Assembly (NCBI GenBank): GCA_946480485.1
Contig: CAMLJW010000358.1
Span: 1 to 5,606, forward strand
DNA: 5,606 nt
Direction of reading: 5' to 3'
From: an uncultured Streptomyces sp.
Lineage (GTDB): Bacteria > Actinomycetota > Actinomycetes > Streptomycetales > Streptomycetaceae
Position 1 is the stretch's first letter. Every line of letters begins with the position of its first letter. Shown here one piece after another: positions 1 through 5,048 of this stretch. The translations under genes and the position numbers were made by a program. The notes under the pieces are model-generated. The model had not been told where the DNA came from, did no database searches, and was given only the letters and a program-made list of their open reading frames with translations.

Positions 1-77
1 ACGAGGTCCGGTCCGCCGGCGGGGTCGGTGTAGTAGCGGCCCCGCGCGGTGTCCCGGGCGTGCTTGGGGTTGGTCAC
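1..77 (-). CDS. N-terminus of an unidentified protein, cut by the window edge
   Basis: Only the first 25 complete codons are visible. Translation begins VTNPKHARDTARGRYYTDPA and stays open to the edge. The GTG start overlaps the stop of the preceding gene by 4 bases (GTGA), like every other junction in this run, and a GAAGGA ribosome-binding stretch lies about 9 bases upstream, so the start is well supported. The RYYTxPxxG pattern recalls the N-terminus of actinophage PD-(D/E)XK (Cas4/RecB-like) exonuclease proteins, in which a similar string precedes an SVTN/SVTT motif. The discriminating part lies outside the window, so that is a weak inference. Confidence 0.7.
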   Translation of the reverse strand, partial: MTNPKHARDTARGRYYTDPAGGPDL

Positions 78-331
78 TCGGCCACGTCCTTCCGGGTGTT
101 GAGGGTGTAGTGGCGGCCGGTCGGCCGGTCGTGCAGCGTCAGGAGCCCTTGGTGGGCGCGCTGGGAGAGGAAACGGCGGGCGTCGGAGCGGTAGAGGCCG
201 CGTGCGTAGCGGGCGAGGTAGAGGTGCTGGACACGCTGGGGAGTCCACTCGCCGCCCCATGCGCGGATGGCGGTGTCGAGGACGTCGTCCCAGTCGGCGG
301 GCCAAGTGAAGGTGACGGGCTCGGTGCTCAT
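74..331 (-). CDS. 85-aa small protein, possible winged-helix fold
   Basis: The start ATG overlaps the stop of the upstream gene by 4 bases (ATGA). The same frame stays open further upstream, but that part lies over the 194-aa gene and is not needed. The N-terminal half is rich in Trp and acidic residues (FTWPADWDDVLDTAIRAW), followed by a basic stretch with many Arg and Tyr. Residues about 50-80 (ARRFLSQRAHQGLLTLHD then a basic turn then HYTLN) have the layout of a recognition helix followed by a beta wing, as in small winged-helix proteins of actinobacterial mobile elements. That suggests DNA binding but is inference from pattern only. It ends four bases inside the next gene. No function is assigned. 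Confidence 0.82.
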   Translation of the reverse strand: MSTEPVTFTWPADWDDVLDTAIRAWGGEWTPQRVQHLYLARYARGLYRSDARRFLSQRAHQGLLTLHDRPTGRHYTLNTRKDVAE

Positions 332-912
332 GCGATGGCCGCCCCACTGCGTGCCGCCGAGCGCACCGTCCGGCCCACCGTGTACGCGTGCCTCAGCCAC
401 AACATCGACTCCAGGTCCCAGCTGTAAAGGTCCGGGCCCGACCGGGGCAGGCGCGTCGCCCACTGCCCCCGGTCGGTCAGGTACACCCCGTCCCATCCGG
501 CAGCGGCCAGCGCCTCCCAATTCGGGTACAGGCGCCCTCGGCCGATCCACTGGCTGTCGCTTTCCGGGAAGGAGCCGACGATCGCGGCGAGATGGGCTTG
601 GTCGTCGATCAGCAGCAGCCGCGCGCCCGCCATGGGCGTGATCTCGGTGAGCCACAGACCGCTGGTGTCGGAGTCCATCTCGGCCCGACACCACTCCAGC
701 CACGCGCTGTCGGACGGCATGCCGTTCTCAGCGCGGGCGGTGACTGGGGAAGTCCACAGGCCGGTTCCGCCCTGGGGCTTGACCCAGCCAGTACCGATGC
801 CCCGGATGGGGCGCCAGTTGGCGGGGTCGGCCGTCAGGTTGACGTCGTGGCCCTCGGTGTGGGCGTAGACCTGAGCGGGCAGGGACGCGGCGGTGATGGT
901 CGCGAGGCTCAT
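328..912 (-). CDS. 194-aa protein of unknown function with Trp-rich motifs
   Basis: The ATG start lies in a 4-base ATGA overlap with the upstream gene and has a GGTGAGG ribosome-binding stretch about 6 bases before it. There is no signal peptide or membrane segment. Distinct blocks are GTGLWTSPV (residues 49-57), SAWLEWCRAEM (69-79), GARLLLIDDQAHLAAIV (96-112), NWEALAAAGWDGVYLT (131-146) and LYSWDLESMLWLR (162-174). This order of motifs resembles hypothetical proteins I recall from actinophages and prophages. The LWTS block and the late WDxES block loosely resemble the STS and ExE/QxE elements of arginine-type ADP-ribosyltransferases, but no full catalytic set can be assigned. The tail (180-194) is Ala/Arg/Ser-rich and probably disordered. 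Coding status is strong, function unknown. Confidence 0.85.
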   Translation of the reverse strand: MSLATITAASLPAQVYAHTEGHDVNLTADPANWRPIRGIGTGWVKPQGGTGLWTSPVTARAENGMPSDSAWLEWCRAEMDSDTSGLWLTEITPMAGARLLLIDDQAHLAAIVGSFPESDSQWIGRGRLYPNWEALAAAGWDGVYLTDRGQWATRLPRSGPDLYSWDLESMLWLRHAYTVGRTVRSAARSGAAIA

Positions 913-1295
913 GCGGCGGCCTCACCTTCGGTGCGCTGTCCGGGCACGGGGCGCGGCGCCGCGATCCGGGCCAGCCGCTCCGCCAGGCGGCCCACCTGGC
1001 GGCCGTACACCGGCACCACGCCGCCACCCGCGAACTCATCCACCAGGCGGTGCATGCGCTCGTCGAACTCGCGCCGGGCATGGGAGTCACGGCCCTGGTG
1101 GACGGCGGAGCGGAGCAGGCCCGCCATGTCGGCCAGTTCCTCCACGAGGCCCTCGGGGTCCTCGTCGGCGGCGGTGATCAGCTCGGTGAAAACGGCGGAG
1201 ATGAGGAACGCGGACAGGTCGAGCTCGGCCCCGGACGGGGTGGGGTTGACGCGGATCGGGAACGGGCCGTCCACGGGAGAGTCGTTGGTGATCAT
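909..1295 (-). CDS. 128-aa acidic helical protein of unknown function
   Basis: The start chosen is the ATG at 1295, giving MITNDSPVDG. It overlaps the upstream gene's stop by 4 bases (ATGA) and follows GAAGG by about 10 bases. The frame is open up to 1613, but that extension lies antiparallel-free over two other coding genes and would break the 4-base overlap pattern, so I reject it. Residues 24-65 are acidic and helical (LDLSAFLISAVFTELITAAD, then EDPEGLVEELADMAGLLRSA). Residues 66-113 are Arg-rich with HARREFDERMHRLVDEF and GRQVGRLAERLARI, and a Pro-rich tail ends in EGEAAA. I do not recognise a domain. The amphipathic helices suggest oligomerisation or protein contacts rather than catalysis, which is inference. 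Confidence 0.83.
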   Translation of the reverse strand: MITNDSPVDGPFPIRVNPTPSGAELDLSAFLISAVFTELITAADEDPEGLVEELADMAGLLRSAVHQGRDSHARREFDERMHRLVDEFAGGGVVPVYGRQVGRLAERLARIAAPRPVPGQRTEGEAAA

Positions 1296-1534
1296 CGGGT
1301 CGCGCCCTTCGAAGGAGTGGTGAGGAGCCGGGCGTCGTACTTCGCGTTGGCCACGGCGCACAGGGCCGGGTCGAACCGGCCGGACTCGATCGCACGCCGT
1401 ACGGCCGGACGCGGATCGAAATCGCACGGGTCGGCGTCGTACGTCAGCCAGAACGGGACCGACACGGCCGAGCTGATGCTGAGCCCGAGCGACAGGAACG
1501 ACACCCACTCGGCGAGGTCGTGGGTCTGACTCAT
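1292..1534 (-). CDS. 80-aa small membrane protein
   Basis: The ATG start sits in a 4-base ATGA overlap with the upstream gene, and the stop overlaps the next start in the same way. Residues 10-32 (WVSFLSLGLSISSAVSVPFW and following) form a single likely transmembrane helix after a short acidic N-terminus. The C-terminal part contains a DFDPRPAVRRAIESGRFDP stretch and then KYDARLL, and it is soluble. I recall similar single-pass proteins with this DFDPRP...SGRFD tail from Streptomyces mobile elements, where they are annotated only as hypothetical. With no charged cluster to fix orientation firmly, topology is uncertain; the Arg-rich tail favours a cytoplasmic C-terminus by the positive-inside rule. 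Confidence 0.83.
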   Translation of the reverse strand: MSQTHDLAEWVSFLSLGLSISSAVSVPFWLTYDADPCDFDPRPAVRRAIESGRFDPALCAVANAKYDARLLTTPSKGATR

Positions 1535-2133
1535 GCGCTGCCGCCCGTCTCGGGCAGGTCGTGGCCCACGAGGTAGTCGTGGTGCAGCGGCGACTCGTAC
1601 CCGTCGTCCTCACGCAGCGCCTGCACCGGCGCGATCAGCCGCGTCATCGCGTCTGGGCCTGGCGCCGTGTTGTGCGCGTGCTGCGCCTCAGCGATCAACC
1701 GCCACGTCGCGCACGTCTTCTCGACCTCCGCGAGCGCTACCTCACTGCTCGCGTGGGTGATCGCGGACGCCGCCAGCTCGTCGAGGAAGTCCGTCAAGTC
1801 GCCGCCGTCCATGAGCGCCGCCCACGGCAGCGCGGGCGGGTACCCAGACGCCTCGTCGGCCTTCTCCGTCAGCACGTACGCGATCGGGTCCTCGTCGGCG
1901 GGCCGCTCGCCCTCTGCGACCTCCGCCTCCAACGCGGCGATCCTGTCCCGCTGCGCCCTGAGCGCCTTCGCCGCGTCGTCGAGCGCCTCGTCCGTGGTGT
2001 GCCGCTCCTCCAACAGGGCGGCGACCCGAGCCCGCAGCTCACGACGGCCACGCCTTGCCGACTCCAGCGCCAACCGCAGCCGCGCGGTCTCCTGCTCCCC
2101 ATCCGTGGTGTCCACCACCAGTGGGGCGCTCAC
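1531..2133 (-). CDS. 200-aa coiled-coil protein of unknown function
   Basis: The GTG start overlaps the upstream TGA by 4 bases (GTGA), with only a weak ribosome-binding sequence, so translation is probably coupled. Residues about 11-75 are a long charged heptad-rich helix (ETARLRLALESARRGRRELR through QRDRIAALEAEVAEGE), a convincing coiled coil. A linker (ERPADEDPIAYVLTEKADEA) leads to a second, less charged helical region (residues 105-165: DLTDFLDELAASAITHASSE, then VEKTCATWRLIAEAQHAHNT). The C-terminus is a polar tail ending LPETGGSA. The LPETG string looks like a sortase signal, but no hydrophobic segment or signal peptide accompanies it, so I consider it chance. No family is recognised. 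Confidence 0.86.
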   Translation of the reverse strand: MSAPLVVDTTDGEQETARLRLALESARRGRRELRARVAALLEERHTTDEALDDAAKALRAQRDRIAALEAEVAEGERPADEDPIAYVLTEKADEASGYPPALPWAALMDGGDLTDFLDELAASAITHASSEVALAEVEKTCATWRLIAEAQHAHNTAPGPDAMTRLIAPVQALREDDGYESPLHHDYLVGHDLPETGGSA

Positions 2134-2366
2134 AGCGACACCGGCTTCAGCGGACCGAACGCCGCCTCAACCAGCCGCCACGTCCACGCGAACGACTCAC
2201 CCACCCCGGCGTCCTCCGGGTTCAACGGCTGTGGGCAAGCGAGCAGCTGCTCCCCGGACGGCGTACGACCGTTGACGACCCAGGTGTCGCCCTCCTGGTC
2301 CACGAATGCCTGCGGCGCCTGGTGCAGCGGTTGGACCCCGCTGCTGGTCTGAAATGATGTGGTCAC
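2130..2366 (-). CDS. 78-aa hypothetical protein, first gene of the overlapping run
   Basis: The start is GTG (MTTSFQTSSG), with AGAGG six bases upstream, a good ribosome-binding site. It is the only gene of the run of seven that needs its own site. The protein contains FVDQEGDTWVVNGRTPSGEQ, then LLACPQPLNPEDAGVGES, then a Trp/Phe-rich end (FAWTWRLVEAAFGPLKPVSL). The pattern of a short beta hairpin (DTWVVNGRT) followed by a Cys-Pro and an acidic Pro stretch is familiar from small Streptomyces element proteins of unknown role. It overlaps the 200-aa gene by 4 bases (GTGA). An 83-base gap with no strong terminator or promoter separates it from the 109-aa gene upstream, so the two may share a transcript. 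Confidence 0.8.
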   Translation of the reverse strand: MTTSFQTSSGVQPLHQAPQAFVDQEGDTWVVNGRTPSGEQLLACPQPLNPEDAGVGESFAWTWRLVEAAFGPLKPVSL

Positions 2367-2449
2367 GGTGGACCTCTGCTTTCTGAGTAGTTGAGGTGTG
2401 CCGAGGGGTCGCGCCGGTGCCAGCCGGTCAGCGGCCCCGCTTTCGTGGG

Positions 2450-2779
2450 TCAGGCGGCTTCGGTCTTGCTGGCCTCGTACTCGGCCAGCTCGGCGGCCTG
2501 CTTCTTGCGCTGCGCGTCCTTCGCGGCCTTGCTCTTGATCCGCCTGGCCTGCGCCGACTTGAGAGCCAGAGCCGTGTAGTGCGCTTTGCGGAGCGACTCA
2601 GCGACCGTCTGGATCTGCTCCTCGCTCGCACCTGGGTGGAGTTCGCGGGCCTTGTCGAGGAAGCGGGTGTGGTGGCTAGCCCGTCGGGCGGCCTCTGTCC
2701 GGCTCGCCCTGTCGGGGGTGTTGCTCCAGCTCTTGTGCGCGGCGAGGCGCATTTGCATCGAGCGCTCGCTGGTGTTCAT
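2450..2779 (-). CDS. 109-aa basic helical protein, conserved actinobacterial type, function unknown
   Basis: The ATG start is supported by a GGAAGGAA ribosome-binding site ending eight bases before it. The sequence is MNTSERSMQMRLAAHKSWSN followed by a TPDRASRTEAARRA segment, and then a long Lys/Arg/Ala-rich helix to the end (LKSAQARRIKSKAAKDAQRK and AAELAEYEASKTEAA). I recall actinobacterial hypothetical proteins with the same layout (TERS...AAHxSWAxTxDRxxRTxxAR...ALKSAxARR), so the reading frame is credible. The basic coiled tail suggests nucleic-acid or protein binding, but no catalytic residues are seen. Its first 104 bases overlap the end of the XRE ORF in a different frame. A palindrome of the operator family lies 25 bases upstream of the ATG, so this gene may have its own repressed promoter. 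Confidence 0.85.
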   Translation of the reverse strand: MNTSERSMQMRLAAHKSWSNTPDRASRTEAARRASHHTRFLDKARELHPGASEEQIQTVAESLRKAHYTALALKSAQARRIKSKAAKDAQRKKQAAELAEYEASKTEAA

Positions 2780-3059
2780 GGGGGGATTCCTTCCGAGTCG
2801 ATGCGTCCACGCCCATGGGCGTGGTCACTTGCTCAAAAAAGAGAGCGGCTTGATGGACTTCGAGAATTGCGGCGATGCGCCGGGCGACCTCGCGTGTCAC
2901 CGTTGTGCGCTCCCCGCAGAGGAGTGCTGAGACCTTCTGTTTGGAGATTCCGACGCTCTGTGCCAGCTCCTGCCCGCTGATCCTTCGGTTTCCTGGGCCC
3001 CATTGCATGAGGCCTCGCAGGAGTTCGGGGTCGGTCAGGTGAAGTCTGGCGGGTGCCAT
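2676..3059 (-). CDS. Small XRE-type HTH regulator, possible Cro-like early regulator
   Basis: The ATG start follows GGAGG with six bases between, an excellent ribosome-binding site. The N-terminal part (LHLTDPELLRGLMQWGPGNR) leads into a helix-turn-helix at about residues 28-50 (SGQELAQSVGISKQKVSALL plus CGE), then a capping helix region (VTREVARRIAAILEVHQAAL). This matches the short XRE proteins (about 80-90 aa) common in Streptomyces and its elements. Here the ORF continues to 127 aa as a Pro/Arg/Glu-rich tail, of which the last 104 bases overlap the next gene in another frame; the tail looks non-conserved. Two copies of the operator-like palindrome flank its predicted promoter, which implies auto- or cross-repression. 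DNA binding is well supported; the Cro-like role is inference from divergent orientation relative to 3276-3674. Confidence 0.88.
   Translation of the reverse strand: MAPARLHLTDPELLRGLMQWGPGNRRISGQELAQSVGISKQKVSALLCGERTTVTREVARRIAAILEVHQAALFFEQVTTPMGVDASTRKESPHEHQRALDANAPRRAQELEQHPRQGEPDRGRPTG
2804..2821. promoter_or_regulatory. Operator-like palindrome, copy ahead of the 109-aa gene
   Basis: The plus strand reads CGTCCACGCCCATGGGCG; its core (2807-2824) is a perfect 18-base palindrome, CCACGCCCATGGGCGTGG. Read on the minus strand it is CGCCCATGGGCGTGGACG, close to the copy at the integrase promoter (CGCCCATGACCGTGGACA). It lies inside the 3' tail of the XRE ORF, 25 bases before the ATG of the next gene. 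As RNA it could also form a 7-bp hairpin. Confidence 0.5.
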
Positions 3060-3077
3060 CTAGTACCTCCGTCGCGC

Positions 3078-3095
3078 CGCCCACGTTCGTGGACA
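3078..3095. promoter_or_regulatory. Operator-like palindrome, copy at the XRE gene transcription start region
   Basis: CGCCCACGTTCGTGGACA contains the exact dyad CCACG-TT-CGTGG. It lies just downstream of the predicted -10 of the XRE gene and nine bases before its ribosome-binding site, where a bound repressor would block initiation. It shares the last nine bases (TCGTGGACA) with the copy at 3183-3200. Confidence 0.5.
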
Positions 3096-3101
3096 GGCCC
3101 C

Positions 3102-3130
3102 ACTTAAGCACACTGCATAAGCGGTGTCCA
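3102..3130 (-). promoter_or_regulatory. Candidate promoter of the XRE gene
   Basis: On the minus strand TGGACA (5/6 match to TTGACA) is followed after 17 bases by TTAAGT (3/6 match to TATAAT). The -10 is preceded by TGTGC, which may act as an extended -10. The predicted start of transcription is near 3095. The -35 is inside one operator-like palindrome and the start is at the edge of another, which supports both assignments. The match to the consensus alone is modest. Confidence 0.4.
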
Positions 3131-3142
3131 TGAGCGTGGGCA
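3125..3142. promoter_or_regulatory. Operator-like palindrome, copy over the XRE gene -35
   Basis: The plus strand reads TGTCCATGAGCGTGGGCA (minus: TGCCCACGCTCATGGACA). Its TGTCCA is the complement of the predicted -35 hexamer of the leftward promoter. Centre-to-centre distance to the copy at 3078-3095 is 47 bases. Confidence 0.5.
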
Positions 3143-3182
3143 GCTTTCCTTTTGGTCAAATCCTCAATCACGGCACCCTTGC

Positions 3183-3200
3183 CGCCCCTGATCGTGGACA
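3183..3200. promoter_or_regulatory. Operator-like palindrome, copy ahead of the rightward regulator
   Basis: CGCCCCTGATCGTGGACA is the most degenerate copy in its left half but has a perfect right half (CGTGGACA). It lies in the divergent gap, 75 bases before the start chosen for the rightward HTH gene and directly before the alternative ATG at 3201. I could not place a convincing rightward promoter here. Confidence 0.45.
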
Positions 3201-3227
3201 ATGAGCGCCGATGGCAAAAGGTTGTGC

Positions 3228-3256
3228 GCCTTGACCTGGGACTTCCAAGTCAAGGC
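3228..3256. repeat. 8-bp inverted repeat in the leader of the rightward HTH gene
   Basis: GCCTTGAC and GTCAAGGC are exact inverted copies separated by 13 bases, ending 5 bases before the GGAAGG ribosome-binding site of the gene starting at 3276. It is unrelated in sequence to the 18-base palindrome family. It may be a second operator (autoregulation) or an mRNA hairpin controlling translation. It lies within the ORF if translation starts at 3201, which is one reason to prefer the 3276 start. Confidence 0.4.
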
Positions 3257-3275
3257 CACCTGGAAGGTGTGGACT

Positions 3276-3674
3276 ATGACGCCCAGAGAGGCGGTAGCGG
3301 TGCCCGAGCAGCGCGACGCGCTCACCGAACTCCTCGCGGCGCACGTCGGTACTGGCAAGCGCTGGTCTACGCGCAGTTTTGCCGAGGTGGCCGTGGACCC
3401 GGTCACGGGATGGTCTCCGAGTAAGTCCCTTGTCGCGAAGATCATCAGTGGGCAGGGGTACGACATCACGGCCCCACTGGTTTCCGCCGTTGCGGTCGGC
3501 CTCGGTCTGCCGCGCGAGGTCGTTGCTGCGGCTGCCCACTTTCAGATCATCGGCTACACCGCATCGGAACTGGAGGGGGGAGCGCCCGCGATGGTTCTGC
3601 ACAAGATCGGCGCTCGCCCGACTGGCACTCCTAAGTCGCGCTCTGTGGCGGAGAGTTGGGAGGCGGGCGAGTGA
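3276..3674 (+). CDS. HTH regulator, candidate repressor (CI-like position)
   Basis: I chose the ATG at 3276 (132 aa) because GGAAGG lies 8 bases upstream; an in-frame ATG at 3201 would add 25 residues but has no ribosome-binding site, abuts an operator-like site and contains an inverted repeat. Residues about 30-60 (WSTRSFAEVAVDPVTGWSPS then KSLVAKIISGQG) and 65-95 (TAPLVSAVAVGLGLPREVVA then AAAHFQIIGY) are an HTH domain of a type I recall from Streptomyces elements, with the characteristic ...AAAxxFxxxGY ending. The C-terminal third is Gly/Pro/Ser-rich and has no peptidase domain, so this is not a LexA/CI-type self-cleaving repressor. It is transcribed divergently from the XRE gene across a gap containing three operator-like sites. 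Repressor function is inference. Confidence 0.82.
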   Translation: MTPREAVAVPEQRDALTELLAAHVGTGKRWSTRSFAEVAVDPVTGWSPSKSLVAKIISGQGYDITAPLVSAVAVGLGLPREVVAAAAHFQIIGYTASELEGGAPAMVLHKIGARPTGTPKSRSVAESWEAGE

Positions 3675-3775
3675 GCGTCCGCGTATTTGTCATGCAGGAT
3701 GGGTTTATTACTCGGTGGTCACAACGAGGAGGACTGGCGCCAATTTCATCGCACGGCCTGCATAAATGCCCTTAG
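3671..3775 (+). CDS. Possible 34-aa ORF coupled to the HTH regulator
   Basis: A GTG overlaps the stop of the preceding gene as GTGA. GGGAGG lies 7 bases upstream, a strong ribosome-binding site. The frame reads VSVRVFVMQDGFITRWSQRG and continues for 14 residues to TAG. The 4-base overlap plus good spacing argue for translation. Against it, the sequence has lower GC bias at third positions and resembles nothing I know. It could be a leader or a decayed remnant. Confidence 0.3.
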   Translation: MSVRVFVMQDGFITRWSQRGGLAPISSHGLHKCP

Positions 3776-3860
3776 TAGTCGTATGGTTACGTGACCTCGC
3801 GCGGTTCGAACGCGTGTGCTATCCGGCGTGCCCGGAGACACCAGCGGGACAGGGGGTCAT

Positions 3861-4049
3861 GTGACAGATGTGCAAATCGAGCAGGCCGACCTCGACACGG
3901 GGATCCCCGTGATGTATGGGGACTTCGGTCACCACGTCCGGATGGCCTACGACCCCTCCCAGATCGACGAAGCCGCGGCACTCGCACTCCTCTGCGTGCA
4001 GATACCGCGGCTCATCGGAAGCCTCGATCTGATTCGTCACCGAGCCTGA
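3861..4049 (+). CDS. 62-aa hypothetical protein convergent with the integrase
   Basis: I place the start at the GTG at 3861 because AGGGGG ends four bases upstream; in-frame GTGs at 3816 and 3828 lack any ribosome-binding site. The protein is acidic at first (VTDVQIEQADLDTGIPVMYG), then DFGHHVRMAYDPSQIDEAAA and a hydrophobic helical end (LALLCVQIPRLIGSLDLIRH). No HTH is visible, so it does not look like an excisionase even though its position next to int would suit one. The TGA stop lies inside a large inverted repeat shared with the integrase end. I do not recognise the family; coding is plausible from codon bias and start context. Confidence 0.6.
   Translation: MTDVQIEQADLDTGIPVMYGDFGHHVRMAYDPSQIDEAAALALLCVQIPRLIGSLDLIRHRA
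3896..3911. repeat. 16-base perfect palindrome within the 62-aa gene
   Basis: CACGGGGATCCCCGTG is self-complementary over its whole length. It lies within coding sequence and no second copy was seen. It may be a chance palindrome or a protein site. Confidence 0.35.
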
Positions 4050-4097
4050 GCCCCGGCCAACGGCGGCCGGCTACTTCAGCCGGTCGCCGGGGCTCAG
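4046..4097. terminator. Nested inverted repeat between convergent genes, likely bidirectional terminator
   Basis: CTGAGCCCCGGC (4046-4057) pairs exactly with GCCGGGGCTCAG (4086-4097). Inside the 28-base loop a second stem, CCGGCT/AGCCGG (4067-4072 with 4078-4083), forms with a 5-base loop. The stop codons of the rightward 62-aa gene and of the leftward integrase both lie in the structure. No T-run follows on either strand, which is common for actinobacterial terminators. Confidence 0.55.
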
Positions 4098-5042
4098 TCG
4101 TTTGTGTGCCGCACGTGCCCGCTCCGCGCCGGCCGACGAGGCGTACCGCGACAGCATCTGCCGCGACTTCCACCCCGTGATCCGCATCAGGTCATCCTCG
4201 TTCCCGCCGTTCACCTTCCATTGATGCGCGAAGGTGTGCCGGAATTGGTGCGGGTGGAGCTCGTCGATCCCGGCCTCGGCGCAGCGCCGCTTGAGCATCG
4301 TGCCGACGCCCCAGATGGTGATGCGCTGGCCTTTGTTGCGGTCGCCCCACCACAGCCACATGTCGGGCTCCAGTGGTTTTCCCTTGTGCTTCGCGGCTGC
4401 CCGCAGGTATCGGTCGAGGGCGGTCGCAGTCGCCCGGCCGAACGGCACTGACCGCACCTTGTTGTTCTTGCCGAGTACCTGCAACACCATGAGGTCCAAG
4501 TCGAGGTCGGACACGCGACGGTCGGTGGCCTCGCTCAATCGGACGCCAGTGTCGAGGAACAGCAGCAGCAGCGCCATGTCCCGGCGGTCGGCGTAGCTCT
4601 TCCCCTTGCAGGTCTTGAAGAGTTTCGTGAGGTCGCCCTCGGGGATGACGGGCACCTCAACCTCTGGGAGCGTCGGAGGCTTCATGGTGCGCATGGGGGA
4701 GCGGTCGATCTCTTCCTCGTCGACCATCCAGTTGAACATGGTCTTCAGGCTGCGGAAGTGCTGATGCGCGTTGCTTGCGCTTGTCCGCTTCATCGTGGCG
4801 GTGATGTACGCCTCGACGTGCTCGCGGTGGATGTCTTCCAGGGTGGTCGGCGCCGGCCGACCTTCGGTGCTGTCCTCGTCGACGGGTGGCCGGTAGCCGT
4901 CCTCGTCGTCGAGCAGGAATCGAGCGAAGGACTTAGCGGCTTGGGAGTAGATCCGGATGGTGTTGTCCGAGAGGTTCCGGGAGCGCAGGGAGCGAATCCA
5001 GGAGGCGGACATGGGGGTGATGTTGTACCGGGCGTCTGCCAT
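4071..5042 (-). CDS. int: Tyrosine-family site-specific integrase
   Basis: This 323-aa protein catalyses recombination between attP and attB by a 3'-phosphotyrosine intermediate. Residues about 12-110 form the N-terminal SAM-like core-binding domain ([20 protein letters not shown], later [20 protein letters not shown]). The catalytic domain (about 130-315) shows Arg168 in DTGVRLSE, a beta-hairpin Lys195 in [11 protein letters not shown], His265-x-x-Arg268 in [10 protein letters not shown], Trp291 in GWKS (the His/Trp position, as in Cre) and nucleophile Tyr300 in LSRYASS. Length is compact, near the XerC/D range, and I see no clear separate N-terminal arm-binding domain ahead of the SAM-like domain. 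The ATG at 5042 is the first possible start in its frame after a stop, and has no ribosome-binding site, so it may be leaderless. It lies 110 bases from the tRNA attachment core. Confidence 0.96.
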   Translation of the reverse strand: MADARYNITPMSASWIRSLRSRNLSDNTIRIYSQAAKSFARFLLDDEDGYRPPVDEDSTEGRPAPTTLEDIHREHVEAYITATMKRTSASNAHQHFRSLKTMFNWMVDEEEIDRSPMRTMKPPTLPEVEVPVIPEGDLTKLFKTCKGKSYADRRDMALLLLFLDTGVRLSEATDRRVSDLDLDLMVLQVLGKNNKVRSVPFGRATATALDRYLRAAAKHKGKPLEPDMWLWWGDRNKGQRITIWGVGTMLKRRCAEAGIDELHPHQFRHTFAHQWKVNGGNEDDLMRITGWKSRQMLSRYASSAGAERARAAHKRLSPGDRLK

Positions 5043-5048
5043 GGAGCC

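Noticed and set aside
74..703. 209-aa version of the gene starting at 331
   Set aside because: The extension covers the 194-aa gene on the same strand and reads as low-complexity Arg/Gly/Pro; the ATG at 331 fits the overlap pattern.
388..1323. Long 311-aa plus-strand frame, and other long plus-strand frames between 110 and 2357
   Set aside because: These are antisense shadows of GC-rich genes, with compositions rich in Arg, Pro and Gly, no ribosome-binding sites and no recognisable domains.
1531..1548. LPETG motif near the end of the 200-aa protein, as a sortase signal
   Set aside because: There is no following hydrophobic segment or positive tail and no signal peptide.
909..1613. 234-aa version of the gene starting at 1295
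   Set aside because: The extra N-terminal 106 residues are Arg/Pro-rich shadow sequence lying over two other coding frames; the ATG at 1295 restores the 4-base overlap seen at every junction.
2096..2125. CCGTGGTG / CACCAC dyad near the start of the 200-aa gene as another operator copy
   Set aside because: The spacing and left half do not match the 18-base family; probably chance inside coding sequence.
3201..3275. 25-residue N-terminal extension of the rightward HTH protein
   Set aside because: No ribosome-binding site, directly abuts an operator-like site and contains an inverted repeat; a good GGAAGG site precedes the ATG at 3276. A leaderless start at 3201 cannot be excluded.
3726..3732. 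Strong GAGGAGG ribosome-binding sequence
   Set aside because: No ATG, GTG or TTG lies at usable spacing downstream, so it does not support a gene start.
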